In this document: in pieces, positions 1-6,205 of the stretch
Numbering within the stretch: position 1 is the first letter of the stretch
Layout of the letters: every line of letters starts with the position of its first letter
DNA from: JBOEGW01 sp050633625
GTDB taxonomy: Bacteria; Pseudomonadota; Alphaproteobacteria; Rhodobacterales; Rhodobacteraceae
Reading direction: 5' to 3'
Assembly: GCA_050633625.1 (NCBI GenBank)
Contig: JBOEGW010000027.1
Location: 1-8,346, forward strand
DNA: 8,346 nt
The notes under the pieces: model-generated
Told to the model about the DNA's origin: nothing
Database searches by the model: none
What the model saw: the letters and a program-made list of their open reading frames with translations, nothing else
Position numbers and translations under genes: made by a program

Positions 1-58
1 CACCTTCATCAGCGTTTTCTCCCAGTTTGGCCCAGCGGGCATTTAAAATCTCGCCCAT
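1..58 (-). CDS. Start of an unidentified protein gene (partial, runs off the left edge)
   Basis: Reading leftwards from ATG at 58-56 gives an open frame to the window edge, beginning MGEILNARWAKLGENADEG. I do not recognise the family from these 19 residues. The gene lies in the same direction as, and downstream of, the cobalamin adenosyltransferase, so it could be a distal operon member, but the 213-bp gap and a possible terminator hairpin between them argue for a separate transcript. No convincing Shine-Dalgarno sequence precedes the ATG, which keeps the start uncertain. An in-frame TTG at 94-92 also lacks a ribosome binding site, and the frame is closed upstream by a stop at 148-146. In related genomes as I remember them, electron transfer flavoprotein genes often lie near this adenosyltransferase, but this N terminus does not look like EtfB. 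Confidence 0.4.
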   Translation of the reverse strand, partial: MGEILNARWAKLGENADEG

Positions 59-83
59 GTTTAACGGGACTTGGCAGGTTGGA

Positions 84-101
84 ACAATGGACAATGGACA
101 A
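84..101. repeat. Short tandem repeat, 7-bp unit ACAATGG, about 2.5 copies
   Basis: The unit ACAATGG occurs twice back to back (84-90 and 91-97) and starts a third copy (98-101) that runs into an A tract. It lies in the non-coding gap between the adenosyltransferase gene and the partial gene at the left edge. No function is evident. It may simply be slippage next to the A tract, or on the leftward strand it may fall within the 5' leader of the partial gene. Confidence 0.5.
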
Positions 102-146
102 AAAACAGTGCTGCGACGCCGCGTTTTTTCCGCGCACCCGCGGCGT
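100..146 (-). terminator. Possible intrinsic terminator after the cobalamin adenosyltransferase gene
   Basis: On the leftward strand an 8-bp perfect stem is formed by ACGCCGCG (146-139) and CGCGGCGT (123-116), with a 15-nt loop that contains six A. A run of six T (leftward strand, 105-100) follows about ten nucleotides after the stem. The stem is GC-rich and sits about 125 bp beyond the stop codon of the adenosyltransferase gene. The distance between stem and T tract is longer than in a textbook terminator, and the loop A tract could pair with the T tract instead, so termination is plausible rather than certain. It could also be a control structure for the partial gene further left. Confidence 0.35.
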
Positions 147-271
147 TAGCGATAACGAGGGTTGGGCGGTGTAGTTGATTGCGTGGCACTGTCACAGGAT
201 AGCTTCGATTCTTGACGGGTGAGCGGTTTGAAAGGGCGAGGCAAATAGGCCATTTGGGTGGACTGAGCGTC

Positions 272-850
272 CTAGCGGTTGGCGCCCGGAACCCACAACA
301 CATCCGCGTTGCCGCCTTCATTGGCCATTCGCGCAGCGGCGAACAGCCAGTCGGACAGGCGGTTGAGATATTTGACGGCCACTTTGTTCACATCATCTGG
401 TTCATGCGCCATCAGCTCGGTCGCTTTACGTTCCGCGCGGCGTGCTGTGGTGCGTGCAACGTGGAGGTGCGCTGCCAGAGCGGTGCCTCCAGGTAAGATG
501 AAGCTCTTGAGGGGCGCGAGCACGGCGGTCATGTCGTCGATTTCTGTTTCCAGTCGTTCGACTTGGGCGTCAACCATGCGCAACACAGGATAGCCAGCGT
601 CATTGTCCGCCGCCATGTTTGGGCGACACAGGTCTGCACCCAAATCAAACAGGTCGTTTTGAACGCGCGAGAGGGCTGTATCGACCTCGCCTTGTGCATG
701 CAGGCGCGCGACACCAAGTGCTGCGTTGAGTTCGTCTACTGTCCCATAAGAGGCCACGCGTGGGCTATGTTTGGGTGTGCGCGACATATCGCCAAGCGCC
801 GTGTCGCCGCCGTCCCCAGTTCGCGTGTAGAGTTTGTTTAGGACAACCAT
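272..850 (-). CDS. ATP:cob(I)alamin adenosyltransferase, PduO/MMAB type
   Basis: This cytosolic enzyme transfers the 5'-deoxyadenosyl group of ATP to cob(I)alamin, giving adenosylcobalamin, the cofactor of enzymes such as methylmalonyl-CoA mutase. The 192-residue protein has the complete PduO-type motif set: the N-terminal ATP-binding stretch YTRTGDGGDTALGD (8-21), SYGTVDELNAALG (34-46), LFDLGADL (67-74), FILPGG (117-122), the basic helix ARTTARRAER (132-141) that carries the conserved arginines and glutamate of the active site, and YLNRLSDWLF (161-170). The length is normal for the family and nothing is missing. The ATG lies three bases after the stop of the HIG1-like gene, and a G-rich stretch within the end of that gene serves as ribosome binding site, so translation is probably coupled. 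I saw no cobalamin riboswitch upstream in the unit. The symbol is left empty because cobO, pduO and mmaB are used inconsistently for this family. Confidence 0.95.
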   Translation of the reverse strand: MVVLNKLYTRTGDGGDTALGDMSRTPKHSPRVASYGTVDELNAALGVARLHAQGEVDTALSRVQNDLFDLGADLCRPNMAADNDAGYPVLRMVDAQVERLETEIDDMTAVLAPLKSFILPGGTALAAHLHVARTTARRAERKATELMAHEPDDVNKVAVKYLNRLSDWLFAAARMANEGGNADVLWVPGANR

Positions 851-853
851 GAT

Positions 854-1057
854 TCACCCCCCACGCCGAACGTACACAAACAGCAAAATGAGCGCGATCG
901 CGACAGCTTGCGCATAAATTCGATACCGCATGATCCGGTTTGCATGTTTGCGGTTGAAGTCACCGCCCCGCGCAAAGCCACCAATCCCAGTGAGCAGGAT
1001 AATCGCGACGGCCGCCACAGCAAGGATGACAAGGATAAAAAGGGGGTCGTTTGACAT
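854..1057 (-). CDS. Twin-transmembrane small protein, HIG1-domain-like
   Basis: A 67-residue inner-membrane protein with two hydrophobic helices (about 6-28 and 49-63) joined by a basic loop, GGFARGGDFNRKHANRIMRYR. I recognise it as the alphaproteobacterial twin transmembrane helix small protein family, related to HIG1. The HIG1 signature, (Q/I)x3(R/H)xRx3Q, is matched by N40...R44-Y-R46...Q50 except that the first position is Asn. Mitochondrial HIG1 proteins (Rcf1, HIGD1A) associate with cytochrome c oxidase and respiratory supercomplexes, so a role with respiratory oxidases is a reasonable inference but is not shown here. I chose the ATG at 1057 because GAAAGG (leftward strand, 1070-1065) precedes it by seven bases. 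In-frame ATGs at 1081 and 1072 would give longer N termini lacking a comparable ribosome binding site. The stop is followed after three bases by the adenosyltransferase ATG. Confidence 0.85.
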   Translation of the reverse strand: MSNDPLFILVILAVAAVAIILLTGIGGFARGGDFNRKHANRIMRYRIYAQAVAIALILLFVYVRRGG

Positions 1058-1085
1058 GTCTGGGCCTTTCATTTGGCCCATGTCT
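1055..1085 (-). promoter_or_regulatory. Hairpin and direct repeat over the ribosome binding site of the HIG1-like gene
   Basis: On the leftward transcript TGGGCC (1080-1075) can pair with GGCCCA (1066-1061) across an eight-base loop. The 3' arm takes in the GG of the Shine-Dalgarno sequence GAAAGG (1070-1065), so the folded form would partly hide the ribosome binding site. The hairpin is framed by two copies of AGACATG (leftward strand, 1085-1079 and 1061-1055), both ending in an in-frame ATG, of which the second is the chosen start. What is seen is the dyad and the repeat. A role in translation control is inferred. Confidence 0.4.
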
Positions 1086-1137
1086 TAGCGCGAATGGGGG
1101 CAAAAGGCGAGAGTGCGCAGAGGCCAGTTTGTCGCGG

Positions 1138-1971
1138 CTAAATGCGGGCGATGATCCAGTCGAGCAGGCGGTTGGGGGCAAATCGCACTAGGAAGGCGGC
1201 AATGTGCGTCACTCCTGTCACGCGGTAGCGCGCACGCGGGTGCGCGGAGTCGAGCGCGTGGATCAGTTTCTTCGTGACGGCTTCGGGGCCAAGCTCAAAT
1301 GGGTCTTTCTTTGTGTTGTCCGCGTAAAGCCGTGGGATCACCTCGCTTTCATAGAAGGCCTTGCGAGGGGAGTTTTTCCAATCAATCCACCGCTCAAATG
1401 GGGCGCGGGCGTTCTGGCGAAACTGCGTGGTGATCGGCCCCGGTTCGATCAAAACGCATTGAATGTTCTCAGGCGCCATTTCGATGCGCAAAGTGTCGGT
1501 GTAGCCTTCGAGCGCGAATTTAGTTGCCGCATAGGCCGAACGCCATCGCATTGTCGCGATACCAAGCACCGAAGAACACATTATGATCCGCCCATGCCCC
1601 TGCGCGCGCAGGATTGGCAGCACGGTGCGGGTCAGCTCATGGACGCCGAAAAAATTGGTCTCAAAGATGTGGCGCAAGGCCTCGGTGGGCAGGTCTTCGG
1701 CGGCGGCGGGCAAACCATAGGCGCCATTGGCAAAGACAGCGTCAAGTGTGCCGCCTGTGCGTGTTGTGGCTTCGGTCACTGCCGCTTTGATGCTGTCGGC
1801 GTCTGTGTGGTCGAGCTGGAAGCTTTCCAGCCCCTCAGCCCGCAACCGCGCACAATCTGTCTCTTGGCGGCAGGTCGCAAACACGCGCCATCCGCGTTTT
1901 GCCAAGCGATGCGCTGCATCATAGCCAATGCCAGACGAACACCCTGTCATCAAAATGGATTTCTGGGTCAT
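1138..1971 (-). CDS. Short-chain dehydrogenase/reductase (classical SDR oxidoreductase)
   Basis: A 277-residue NAD(P)-dependent oxidoreductase of the classical SDR family, substrate unknown. The Rossmann fold opens with the cofactor motif TGCSSGIG (9-16). The tetrad is recognisable as N106 (in NFFG), S134, Y147 and K151 (in SAYAATK), and the IEPGPI motif (175-180) follows. It differs at the usual NNAG motif, where it reads NGAYG (82-86), so the second Asn and the Gly are replaced by Gly and Tyr. The active-site residues are intact, so activity is expected. The sequence resembles the SDRs often labelled as 17-beta-hydroxysteroid or retinol dehydrogenase-like, but that does not fix a substrate. 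The C terminus (about 252-277) is hydrophobic and basic and may touch the membrane. The start lies 13 bases after the SH3b gene stop, with only a weak ribosome binding site (AGG about 12 bases upstream). Confidence 0.93.
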   Translation of the reverse strand: MTQKSILMTGCSSGIGYDAAHRLAKRGWRVFATCRQETDCARLRAEGLESFQLDHTDADSIKAAVTEATTRTGGTLDAVFANGAYGLPAAAEDLPTEALRHIFETNFFGVHELTRTVLPILRAQGHGRIIMCSSVLGIATMRWRSAYAATKFALEGYTDTLRIEMAPENIQCVLIEPGPITTQFRQNARAPFERWIDWKNSPRKAFYESEVIPRLYADNTKKDPFELGPEAVTKKLIHALDSAHPRARYRVTGVTHIAAFLVRFAPNRLLDWIIARI

Positions 1972-1984
1972 TCTTCGGCGTGAC

Positions 1985-2491
1985 CTATTGGGATGAGGCC
2001 GTCAAGAAACGCGATGCCATATATCCGCGATCACCCGATGAAAGTTGGATTGTGCGCCAGCCGCCGCCCGCATCGCCCATATCTGTGACTTTATCACCGT
2101 ATTTCAGCGATGCGATCACACCGTAAGAGGTAGATGGACCACCGCGCACATTGACCTTTGATCCGGTGACCGAGAGCATGACCTTTTCGACGGCTATGGG
2201 CTGTGGGGTCGCTGCTTGTTCTGGTTCGGCTGTTGTGGTGAGCGCAACCGGTTGCGGCTCTTGCCGGGTGACCTCATCGGCGTTGGCTGATGCTGCTTGG
2301 CCGGTGTCCGTCATGTCCGGGGCGATGTCCGTGGGGCGAGGTGACGAAAAGCTCACAGTTTCAACATCTTGGGGTATTTCGCTCGGGGCGCGGCCGATGC
2401 GGTCTTCGGGCAAGCCGTCCTCCCGACCAAGCCACATGAAAGCGCCGCCCAATCCAATCGCTGTGAACAATGTGAGGCGAATAATACCCAC
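1985..2491 (-). CDS. Membrane-anchored SH3b-domain protein
   Basis: A 168-residue protein with an N-terminal hydrophobic segment (about 4-20) that looks like an uncleaved signal anchor, since no signal peptidase site or lipobox is obvious. A Pro/Ala/Thr/Glu-rich linker (about 25-105) of low complexity follows, then a C-terminal bacterial SH3 domain (about 106-164) with the typical NVRGGPSTSYGVI start, the GGGW turn (W145) and the RGYMASRFL end. Such domains in the periplasm commonly bind peptidoglycan or partner proteins, so an envelope role is inferred. The start codon is GTG at 2491-2489, backed by the strong Shine-Dalgarno sequence AGGGGGA (leftward strand, 2504-2498) six bases upstream. 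It is the first gene of the leftward unit, divergent from parC, and is followed after 13 bases by the SDR gene. Confidence 0.85.
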   Translation of the reverse strand: MGIIRLTLFTAIGLGGAFMWLGREDGLPEDRIGRAPSEIPQDVETVSFSSPRPTDIAPDMTDTGQAASANADEVTRQEPQPVALTTTAEPEQAATPQPIAVEKVMLSVTGSKVNVRGGPSTSYGVIASLKYGDKVTDMGDAGGGWRTIQLSSGDRGYMASRFLTASSQ

Positions 2492-2494
2492 GCC

Positions 2495-2577
2495 AAATCC
2501 CCCTAATACCTTACAACTAAAAGAGTAACAGTCTGTCGCGTTATCGTCCAGTCGCGCGCGGCTGTTTAGGGGGAATT
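2495..2577. repeat. Near-perfect 12-bp inverted repeat in the divergent intergenic region
   Basis: AAATCCCCCTAA at 2495-2506 faces TTAGGGGGAATT at 2566-2577, an inverted repeat matching at 11 of 12 positions (nine in a row) with 59 bases between the arms. The left arm, read leftwards, supplies the ribosome binding site of the SH3b gene. The right arm lies about 70 bases before the parC start, so it is not a ribosome binding site there. The arrangement would suit a dimeric regulator acting on both divergent genes, but shared purine-rich composition could also explain it. Confidence 0.45.
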
Positions 2578-2580
2578 AAC

Positions 2581-2589
2581 TGTGGATAA
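2581..2589 (-). promoter_or_regulatory. Perfect DnaA box upstream of parC
   Basis: The bases TGTGGATAA read on the leftward strand as TTATCCACA, the consensus high-affinity DnaA box. It lies 57 bases before the parC ATG and about 90 bases before the SH3b gene start, inside the only divergent intergenic region of the window. A perfect 9-mer on either strand is expected less than once in ten windows of this size. I saw no second close match nearby, so this is not an origin. A role in DnaA-dependent control of parC or the divergent gene, or simple titration of DnaA, is inferred. Confidence 0.45.
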
Positions 2590-2611
2590 GCCCCGCAACG
2601 TGACGCGGCGC

Positions 2612-2640
2612 TTGTCGGGTCCATCAGAGCCGGGTATTGA
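2612..2640 (+). promoter_or_regulatory. Weak candidate promoter immediately before parC
   Basis: TTGTCG (2612-2617) and TATTGA (2635-2640) are separated by 17 bases and resemble -35 and -10 elements (four of six and three of six consensus positions). If used, transcription would begin at or next to the parC ATG at 2647, giving a leaderless or nearly leaderless message, which would fit the poor ribosome binding site there (GAGCGGG). The match is weak and the reading is speculative. Confidence 0.2.
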
Positions 2641-2646
2641 GCGGGT

Positions 2647-4980
2647 ATGAATGACACCACTGATGATCTGAACGAGCCGTCCTCCGAAGTCGCTGAACCT
2701 TTGCGCCGGGCAATTGGCGACCGCTATTTGACCTACGCGTTGTCGACCATCATGAACCGGGCTTTGCCGGATGCGCGTGATGGGCTGAAACCCGTGCACA
2801 GACGCATTTTGTATGCAATGCGGGAGTTGAAGCTGGCGCCAACCGGGCGGTTTCGCAAGTCGTCGAAGATTTCTGGTGATGTCATGGGCAACTATCACCC
2901 GCACGGCGACACAGCGATTTATGATGCGATGGCCCGGCTCGCGCAGGATTTCAACGTGCGCTATCCGCTTGTGGATGGGCAGGGGAACTTCGGTAATATT
3001 GATGGCGATAACCCGGCTGCAAGCCGGTACACCGAGGCGCGGCTGACCAGTATCGCGGAAGCAATGCTTCAGGGGCTTGATGAGAATTCTGTCGATTTTC
3101 GCGAGAATTACGATGGCACCTTGTCTGAGCCTGTCGTGCTGCCGGCGACCTTCCCGCATTTGCTGGCGAATGGATCGTCCGGAATTGCGGTTGGGATGGC
3201 GACAAACATCGCGCCGCACAACATTAGCGAATTGGTTGATGCCTGTTTGCATCTGATCAAAACGCCGGATGCGCGCGATGATACGCTCTTGAACTTCATT
3301 CCGGGGCCAGATTTTCCGACAGGCGGCGTGATTGTTGAGCCGCGCGAAGTGATCGCGAAAGCCTATGCAACGGGGCGCGGATCAATCCGGTTGCGCTCTC
3401 GCTGGGAGATTGAAGATCTGGGGCGGGGGCAATGGCAAATCATCGTCACGGAAATCCCTTATCAGGTGCAAAAGTCCAAGCTGATTGAGAAAATCGCGGA
3501 GCTGATCCAGCTCAAGAAAATTCCGATTTTGGGTGATGTGCGCGATGAGAGCGCTGATGATATTCGGCTGGTGCTTGAGCCGAAGTCCAAAAACGTAGAC
3601 CCGGAAATGTTGATGGGGTTGATGTTTCGCAACTCCGATTTGGAGACGAGGTTCTCGCTCAACATGAACGTATTGATTGACGGGCTGACGCCGAAGGTGT
3701 GCTCGATCAAGGAAATCTTGCGCGCGTTCTTGGACTTCCGTCAGGAGGTTTTGGTGCGTCGCTCAAAGCACCGGATGGAGAAAATCGACCATCGGCTTGA
3801 GGTGCTTGAGGGCTTTATTGTTGCCTTCCTCAACCTTGATCGGGTGATTGATATTATCCGCTATGATGATGACCCGAAGGCGGCATTGATGCGCGAAGAC
3901 TGGTCCAAGGATCATGTGCGCGCGATGACGGAAGCGGATTATGTCACCCCTGCGCCAGGCGGTGGCGAGTTGTCTGACGTGCAGGTGGACGCAATCCTCA
4001 ACATGCGTCTGCGCTCTTTGCGCCGTCTCGAAGAAATCGAGTTGGTGCGCGAACGTGACGCCTTGATGGAGGAGCGCGCCGGGCTTGAGGACTTGCTGGA
4101 CAGCACCGAATTGCAATGGGCGCGGATCAGCGACGAGTTGCGCGCGACCAAGAAGGCCTTTGGCAAGGATTACAAGTTTGGTGCGCGCCGCACGACATTC
4201 GCAGAAGCGGGTGAGACCCCGGATGTTCCCTTGGAAGCGATGATCGAGCGCGAGCCGATTACAGTGGTGTGCAGCCATATGGGCTGGATTCGGGCGATGT
4301 CTGGGCATGTGGATCTGAGCCGCGAATTCAAGTTCAAAGATGGGGACGGGCCGCGCTTTGCCTTCCACGCAGAAACAACCGATCGTCTTTTGATTTTCGG
4401 TGCGAATGGGCGGTTCTACACGCTTTCGGCTGCAAATTTGCCGGGCGGGCGCGGCATGGGGGAACCGCTGCGCTTGATGGTGGATTTGCCCAATGAGGTC
4501 GAAATCGTCGATATGTTTGTCCATCAAGCGGGGGCGCGCCTTATTGTGGCCTCGGGCGAGGGCAATGGTTTTGTGGTGTCTGAAGAGGATTTGATCGCGC
4601 AGACCCGAACCGGGAAACAGGTGCTCAATGTTGGAAACGGAGTTGCCAAGGTTTGTAAGCGAGTGGCGGGCGATCATGTGGCTGTCGTCAGCGAAAACCG
4701 CAAACTTCTTGTGTTCCCGCTCGATGAGTTGCCCGAAATGGGGCGCGGCAAAGGGGTGCGCTTGCAAAAGTACCATTCGGCGCGCGGCAAGCAGGGATTG
4801 CTTGAGTTGGACGGTGGGCTGTCAGATGTGACGACCTTTATCCTTGAGGCGGGGTTGTCTTGGGCCGCGGGTGCGGATCGCACGCGCACTGAAGTGGATA
4901 TGAGCCCCTGGATCGGCAAACGGGCAACTGTCGGAAAATTGCCGCCTCATGGCTTCCCAAGAGATAACAAGTTTGGGTGA
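2647..4980 (+). CDS. parC: DNA topoisomerase IV subunit A
   Basis: ParC is the DNA-cleaving subunit of topoisomerase IV. With ParE (not in this window) it forms the A2B2 enzyme that decatenates daughter chromosomes and relaxes supercoils using ATP. The 777-residue protein begins with the type IIA breakage-reunion domain (about 30-490), including ALPDARDGLKPVHRRILYAM (39-58), the quinolone-region helix GNYHPHGDTAIYDAMARL (81-98), the catalytic tyrosine Y128 in RYTEAR, and the GSSGIAVGMAT stretch. A heptad-like coiled-coil region precedes the C-terminal beta-pinwheel domain (about 510-745). The strict GyrA box QRRGGKG is absent and replaced by a degenerate GRGKGVRLQ, and the protein is shorter than alphaproteobacterial GyrA, which favours ParC. 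Residues T89 and D93 occupy the positions of E. coli GyrA S83 and D87. The ATG at 2647 is the only reasonable start, since an in-frame stop lies at 2638-2640. The ribosome binding site is weak. yjgN follows after four bases. Confidence 0.97.
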   Translation: MNDTTDDLNEPSSEVAEPLRRAIGDRYLTYALSTIMNRALPDARDGLKPVHRRILYAMRELKLAPTGRFRKSSKISGDVMGNYHPHGDTAIYDAMARLAQDFNVRYPLVDGQGNFGNIDGDNPAASRYTEARLTSIAEAMLQGLDENSVDFRENYDGTLSEPVVLPATFPHLLANGSSGIAVGMATNIAPHNISELVDACLHLIKTPDARDDTLLNFIPGPDFPTGGVIVEPREVIAKAYATGRGSIRLRSRWEIEDLGRGQWQIIVTEIPYQVQKSKLIEKIAELIQLKKIPILGDVRDESADDIRLVLEPKSKNVDPEMLMGLMFRNSDLETRFSLNMNVLIDGLTPKVCSIKEILRAFLDFRQEVLVRRSKHRMEKIDHRLEVLEGFIVAFLNLDRVIDIIRYDDDPKAALMREDWSKDHVRAMTEADYVTPAPGGGELSDVQVDAILNMRLRSLRRLEEIELVRERDALMEERAGLEDLLDSTELQWARISDELRATKKAFGKDYKFGARRTTFAEAGETPDVPLEAMIEREPITVVCSHMGWIRAMSGHVDLSREFKFKDGDGPRFAFHAETTDRLLIFGANGRFYTLSAANLPGGRGMGEPLRLMVDLPNEVEIVDMFVHQAGARLIVASGEGNGFVVSEEDLIAQTRTGKQVLNVGNGVAKVCKRVAGDHVAVVSENRKLLVFPLDELPEMGRGKGVRLQKYHSARGKQGLLELDGGLSDVTTFILEAGLSWAAGADRTRTEVDMSPWIGKRATVGKLPPHGFPRDNKFG

Positions 4981-4984
4981 TGTG

Positions 4985-6202
4985 ATGAATGTTGATGAGC
5001 TTCAGACCGACTATGCCGGACGTAAGACCGCATTATTCGGATTGGCGCTAAAGACATCATTTTTCACTGTCCTGACACTTGGGTTTTACCGCTTTTGGAT
5101 GAAGACGCGCATGCGGCGGTTTTATTGGTCTGCCATTCGTCCCGGCGGACAGCCACTTGAGTACGTGGGGCGACCGACCGAAAAACTGCTTGGGTTTTTG
5201 TCGACGGTTGTGTTCCTCGCCTTCTACATTGGCATCGTAAACCTCATTTTGGTTTTCTTGTCCTTCTCCTTTCTGCGCGCCAATCAACCTGCGTATTTGC
5301 TGAGTTTTTTGGGGCTTGTGCCGATAATTTTCTTCGCACAATACCGGGCGCGCCGCTACATTTTGGCGCGTACGCGTTGGCGCGGAATTCGATTTGGTCT
5401 TGCGCCGGGGGTGTCTGGATTTGTCTGGCGCTCCTTGCTGCACTGGGGCCTGACAGTGGTGACGCTGGGACTTTACTGGCCTGTCAAGACCTTCCACCTG
5501 GAGAAATACCGCACAGATCGAACGTGGTACGGTGATCAGAACATGCGGCAAAACGGCAAGTGGACCCTACTGCTGGCGCCCATGAAGCATGTTTACCTTG
5601 GTGTCGCCAGTAGTGCCGTTTGCGGCGTCATTGTGTGGGTGACTGCATCCATTGAGGTTGTCCCGTTTCTGTTCTTGACGGTGGCCTGGTCCATGTTTGG
5701 GCTCGCTTACTGGAAAGCGTATAGTTTCAAACGGCTTACCGAAGCGAAGCAGCTTGGAAATGTGCGCCTCGCAACAGATCCAAGCGTGTGGCGGATCATT
5801 GGAATTTACGTGGCAGGTTACTCGCTCATCTCCGTGGTTGTTCTGCTTGGGGTCTCCCTATTGCTTGCGTTTTCGTCCATGATTTTTGTTGCGCTCGCAA
5901 CATTGCTTGGCGAGGCGAACGACGGCGATGTCTTCAGTCAACTGAGTTTTGCGAGCCTTGGTGTGGATGTCTTGCCTTTGTGGGTGGTCGGGGTTGTTTG
6001 GGGGGCGTCCTATTTCGCGGCATTCTTGTTCTGGCGCACGTTGACCGAAACCTTCATCACGCTGCCGCTTGCCCGTCATTTCGCAGAAGTTACCTCGATC
6101 ATCGAGCCGGCCGGATTGAATACAATTCGCCAACGCGACCGTGATGAGTTTGCCGAGGCTGAAGGGTTTGCGGATGCCTTGCCTCTTGGGGAGGGCATGT
6201 AG
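4985..6202 (+). CDS. YjgN/DUF898 family polytopic membrane protein
   Basis: A 405-residue integral membrane protein with about eight hydrophobic segments (roughly 17-37, 68-93, 102-119, 147-167, 204-222, 225-242, 270-306, 328-352), of the DUF898 (YjgN) family, whose function is unknown. The family motif appears twice, as TVLTLGFYRFWMKTRMRRFYW (28-48) and TVVTLGLYWPVKTFHLEKYR (157-176), pointing to an internal duplication. The C-terminal about 45 residues are hydrophilic and acidic. I placed the start at ATG 4985, four bases after the parC stop, because GGGTGA just precedes it and the homologous region begins only about ten residues later. An ATG at 4949, overlapping parC by 32 bases, would add 12 residues and cannot be excluded. 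The stop is three bases before the M48 gene, so parC, this gene and the protease gene are probably one transcript. Confidence 0.9.
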   Translation: MNVDELQTDYAGRKTALFGLALKTSFFTVLTLGFYRFWMKTRMRRFYWSAIRPGGQPLEYVGRPTEKLLGFLSTVVFLAFYIGIVNLILVFLSFSFLRANQPAYLLSFLGLVPIIFFAQYRARRYILARTRWRGIRFGLAPGVSGFVWRSLLHWGLTVVTLGLYWPVKTFHLEKYRTDRTWYGDQNMRQNGKWTLLLAPMKHVYLGVASSAVCGVIVWVTASIEVVPFLFLTVAWSMFGLAYWKAYSFKRLTEAKQLGNVRLATDPSVWRIIGIYVAGYSLISVVVLLGVSLLLAFSSMIFVALATLLGEANDGDVFSQLSFASLGVDVLPLWVVGVVWGASYFAAFLFWRTLTETFITLPLARHFAEVTSIIEPAGLNTIRQRDRDEFAEAEGFADALPLGEGM

Positions 6203-6205
6203 GGC

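Noticed and set aside
59..271. A cobalamin riboswitch near the adenosyltransferase gene
   Set aside because: I looked for a B12-box-like element here and in 1058-1137 and 2492-2646. GGCACTG at 186-192 is on the wrong strand and side, and no surrounding structure supports it.
1204..1983. A 259-codon rightward frame opposite the SDR gene
   Set aside because: The opposite strand encodes a complete SDR with all its motifs. This frame has low-complexity, Cys/Arg/His-rich composition typical of a shadow.
2541..2580. A second DnaA box (TTATCGTCC, 2541-2549) or a CtrA site (TTAAC, 2576-2580) in the parC upstream region
   Set aside because: The first differs from the DnaA consensus at three positions, and the second is only a half-site without a properly spaced partner.
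2883..2940. Thr89 in ParC as a possible fluoroquinolone resistance change
   Set aside because: The residue at this position varies naturally among ParC proteins, so Thr alone, without the parental sequence, cannot be called a resistance mutation. D93 keeps an acidic residue.
3763..4776. A 337-codon open frame on the strand opposite parC, and shorter antisense frames within parC
   Set aside because: They have no family resemblance and no ribosome binding site, and they overlap a full, intact ParC. Long antisense frames are expected in GC-rich coding DNA.
4949..4984. A longer start for the DUF898 protein, overlapping the end of parC
   Set aside because: It adds only 12 residues without a close ribosome binding site. 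ATG 4985 has GGGTGA just before it and sits nearer the conserved region. It remains possible.
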